Assembly: GCA_947627085.1 (NCBI GenBank)
Contig: CANQUO010000149.1
Coordinates: 1-5,215, forward strand
Direction of reading: 5' to 3'
Length of the DNA: 5,215 nucleotides
Origin: an uncultured Oscillospiraceae bacterium
GTDB taxonomy: Bacteria; Bacillota; Clostridia; Oscillospirales; Oscillospiraceae
Numbering within the stretch: the first letter of the stretch is position 1; every line of letters begins with the position of its first letter. A model generated the notes under the pieces. The model did not search any database, was not told the DNA's origin, and was given only the letters and a program-made list of their open reading frames with translations. The translations under genes were made by a program, and so were the position numbers. Shown in pieces: positions 5,209 to 5,215 of the stretch.

Positions 5209-5215
5209 ATGAAGG
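5209..5215 (+). CDS. Start of a probable IS transposase ORF (only two codons visible)
   Basis: ATGAAGG at the window end follows AGGGGGAG (5192-5199) with 9-nt spacing. In IS3-family elements the small DNA-binding orfA starts at this distance from the left end. Nothing of the protein can be read, so identity rests wholly on the context. Confidence 0.4.

Larger units (their letters stand above)
5140..5215 (+). mobile_element. Probable left end of an IS3-family insertion sequence (truncated by window edge)
   Basis: From 5140 the sequence begins TGATATGCTCCCCC and continues TAAAGTAGACAGTG. A terminal TG, a C-run and GTAGACA about 20 bp in is the layout of IS3-family terminal inverted repeats as I know them. 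About 70 bp in comes a ribosome site and an ATG, where the first transposase ORF of such elements starts. The right end, target duplication and transposase are outside the window, so this is a pattern-based call. The exact left boundary is uncertain by a few bases. Confidence 0.55.

Noticed and set aside
1..5215. CRISPR array, tRNA, rRNA, riboswitch or defence operon
   Set aside because: I saw no regular repeat-spacer series, tRNA-like cloverleaf, rRNA core sequence or nuclease/toxin motifs. The only structured leaders are the dyads and hairpins listed.

Overview
The window looks like chromosomal DNA from a fairly GC-rich Clostridia-type Firmicute, probably a gut Oscillospiraceae or Lachnospiraceae relative. 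This rests on strong AGGAGG/GGGAGG ribosome sites, near-consensus sigma-A promoters, compact intrinsic terminators and the look of the proteins. No rRNA or tRNA is present to confirm it. Every credible gene lies on the + strand.

Layout. (1) 1-465 is the C-terminal part of a SpoU/TrmH-type RNA 2'-O-methyltransferase cut by the window edge. (2) 510-1247 encodes a membrane-anchored, zinc-dependent N-acetylmuramoyl-L-alanine amidase of the Amidase_2/PGRP fold. (3) 1248-1388 is a regulatory interval holding tandem octamers, a TTGACA-N17-TAATAT promoter and an 11-bp-arm dyad on the predicted transcription start. It drives (4) a 533-aa sodium:solute symporter (1389-2990), followed by a clear rho-independent terminator (3002-3033). 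(5) 3072-4094 encodes a PLP-dependent threonine aldolase with all expected active-site residues. (6) 4095-4201 holds a consensus sigma-A promoter (TTGACA-N17-TATAAT) overlapped by two 18-bp palindromic operators set exactly 30 bp apart. (7) Three small genes follow: a three-helix membrane protein (4202-4531), a 68-aa XRE-type repressor overlapping it by ATGA (4528-4734), and a second small membrane protein (4746-5051). They end at a GC-rich hairpin (5073-5101). (8) The last ~75 bases look like the left end of an IS3-family insertion sequence, with a long hairpin that would bury the ribosome site of the first transposase ORF.

How the parts relate. The first five regions are housekeeping or metabolic genes, separately controlled; nothing ties them into one pathway. 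The part that behaves as a system is 4142-5051: a compact, probably autoregulated membrane protein/XRE regulator/membrane protein cassette. I infer that the 68-aa regulator binds the paired operators and shuts off its own strong promoter, with one or both membrane proteins as sensor or output. The IS end sits just beyond the cassette terminator; a repeated IS may also be why the sequence stops here.
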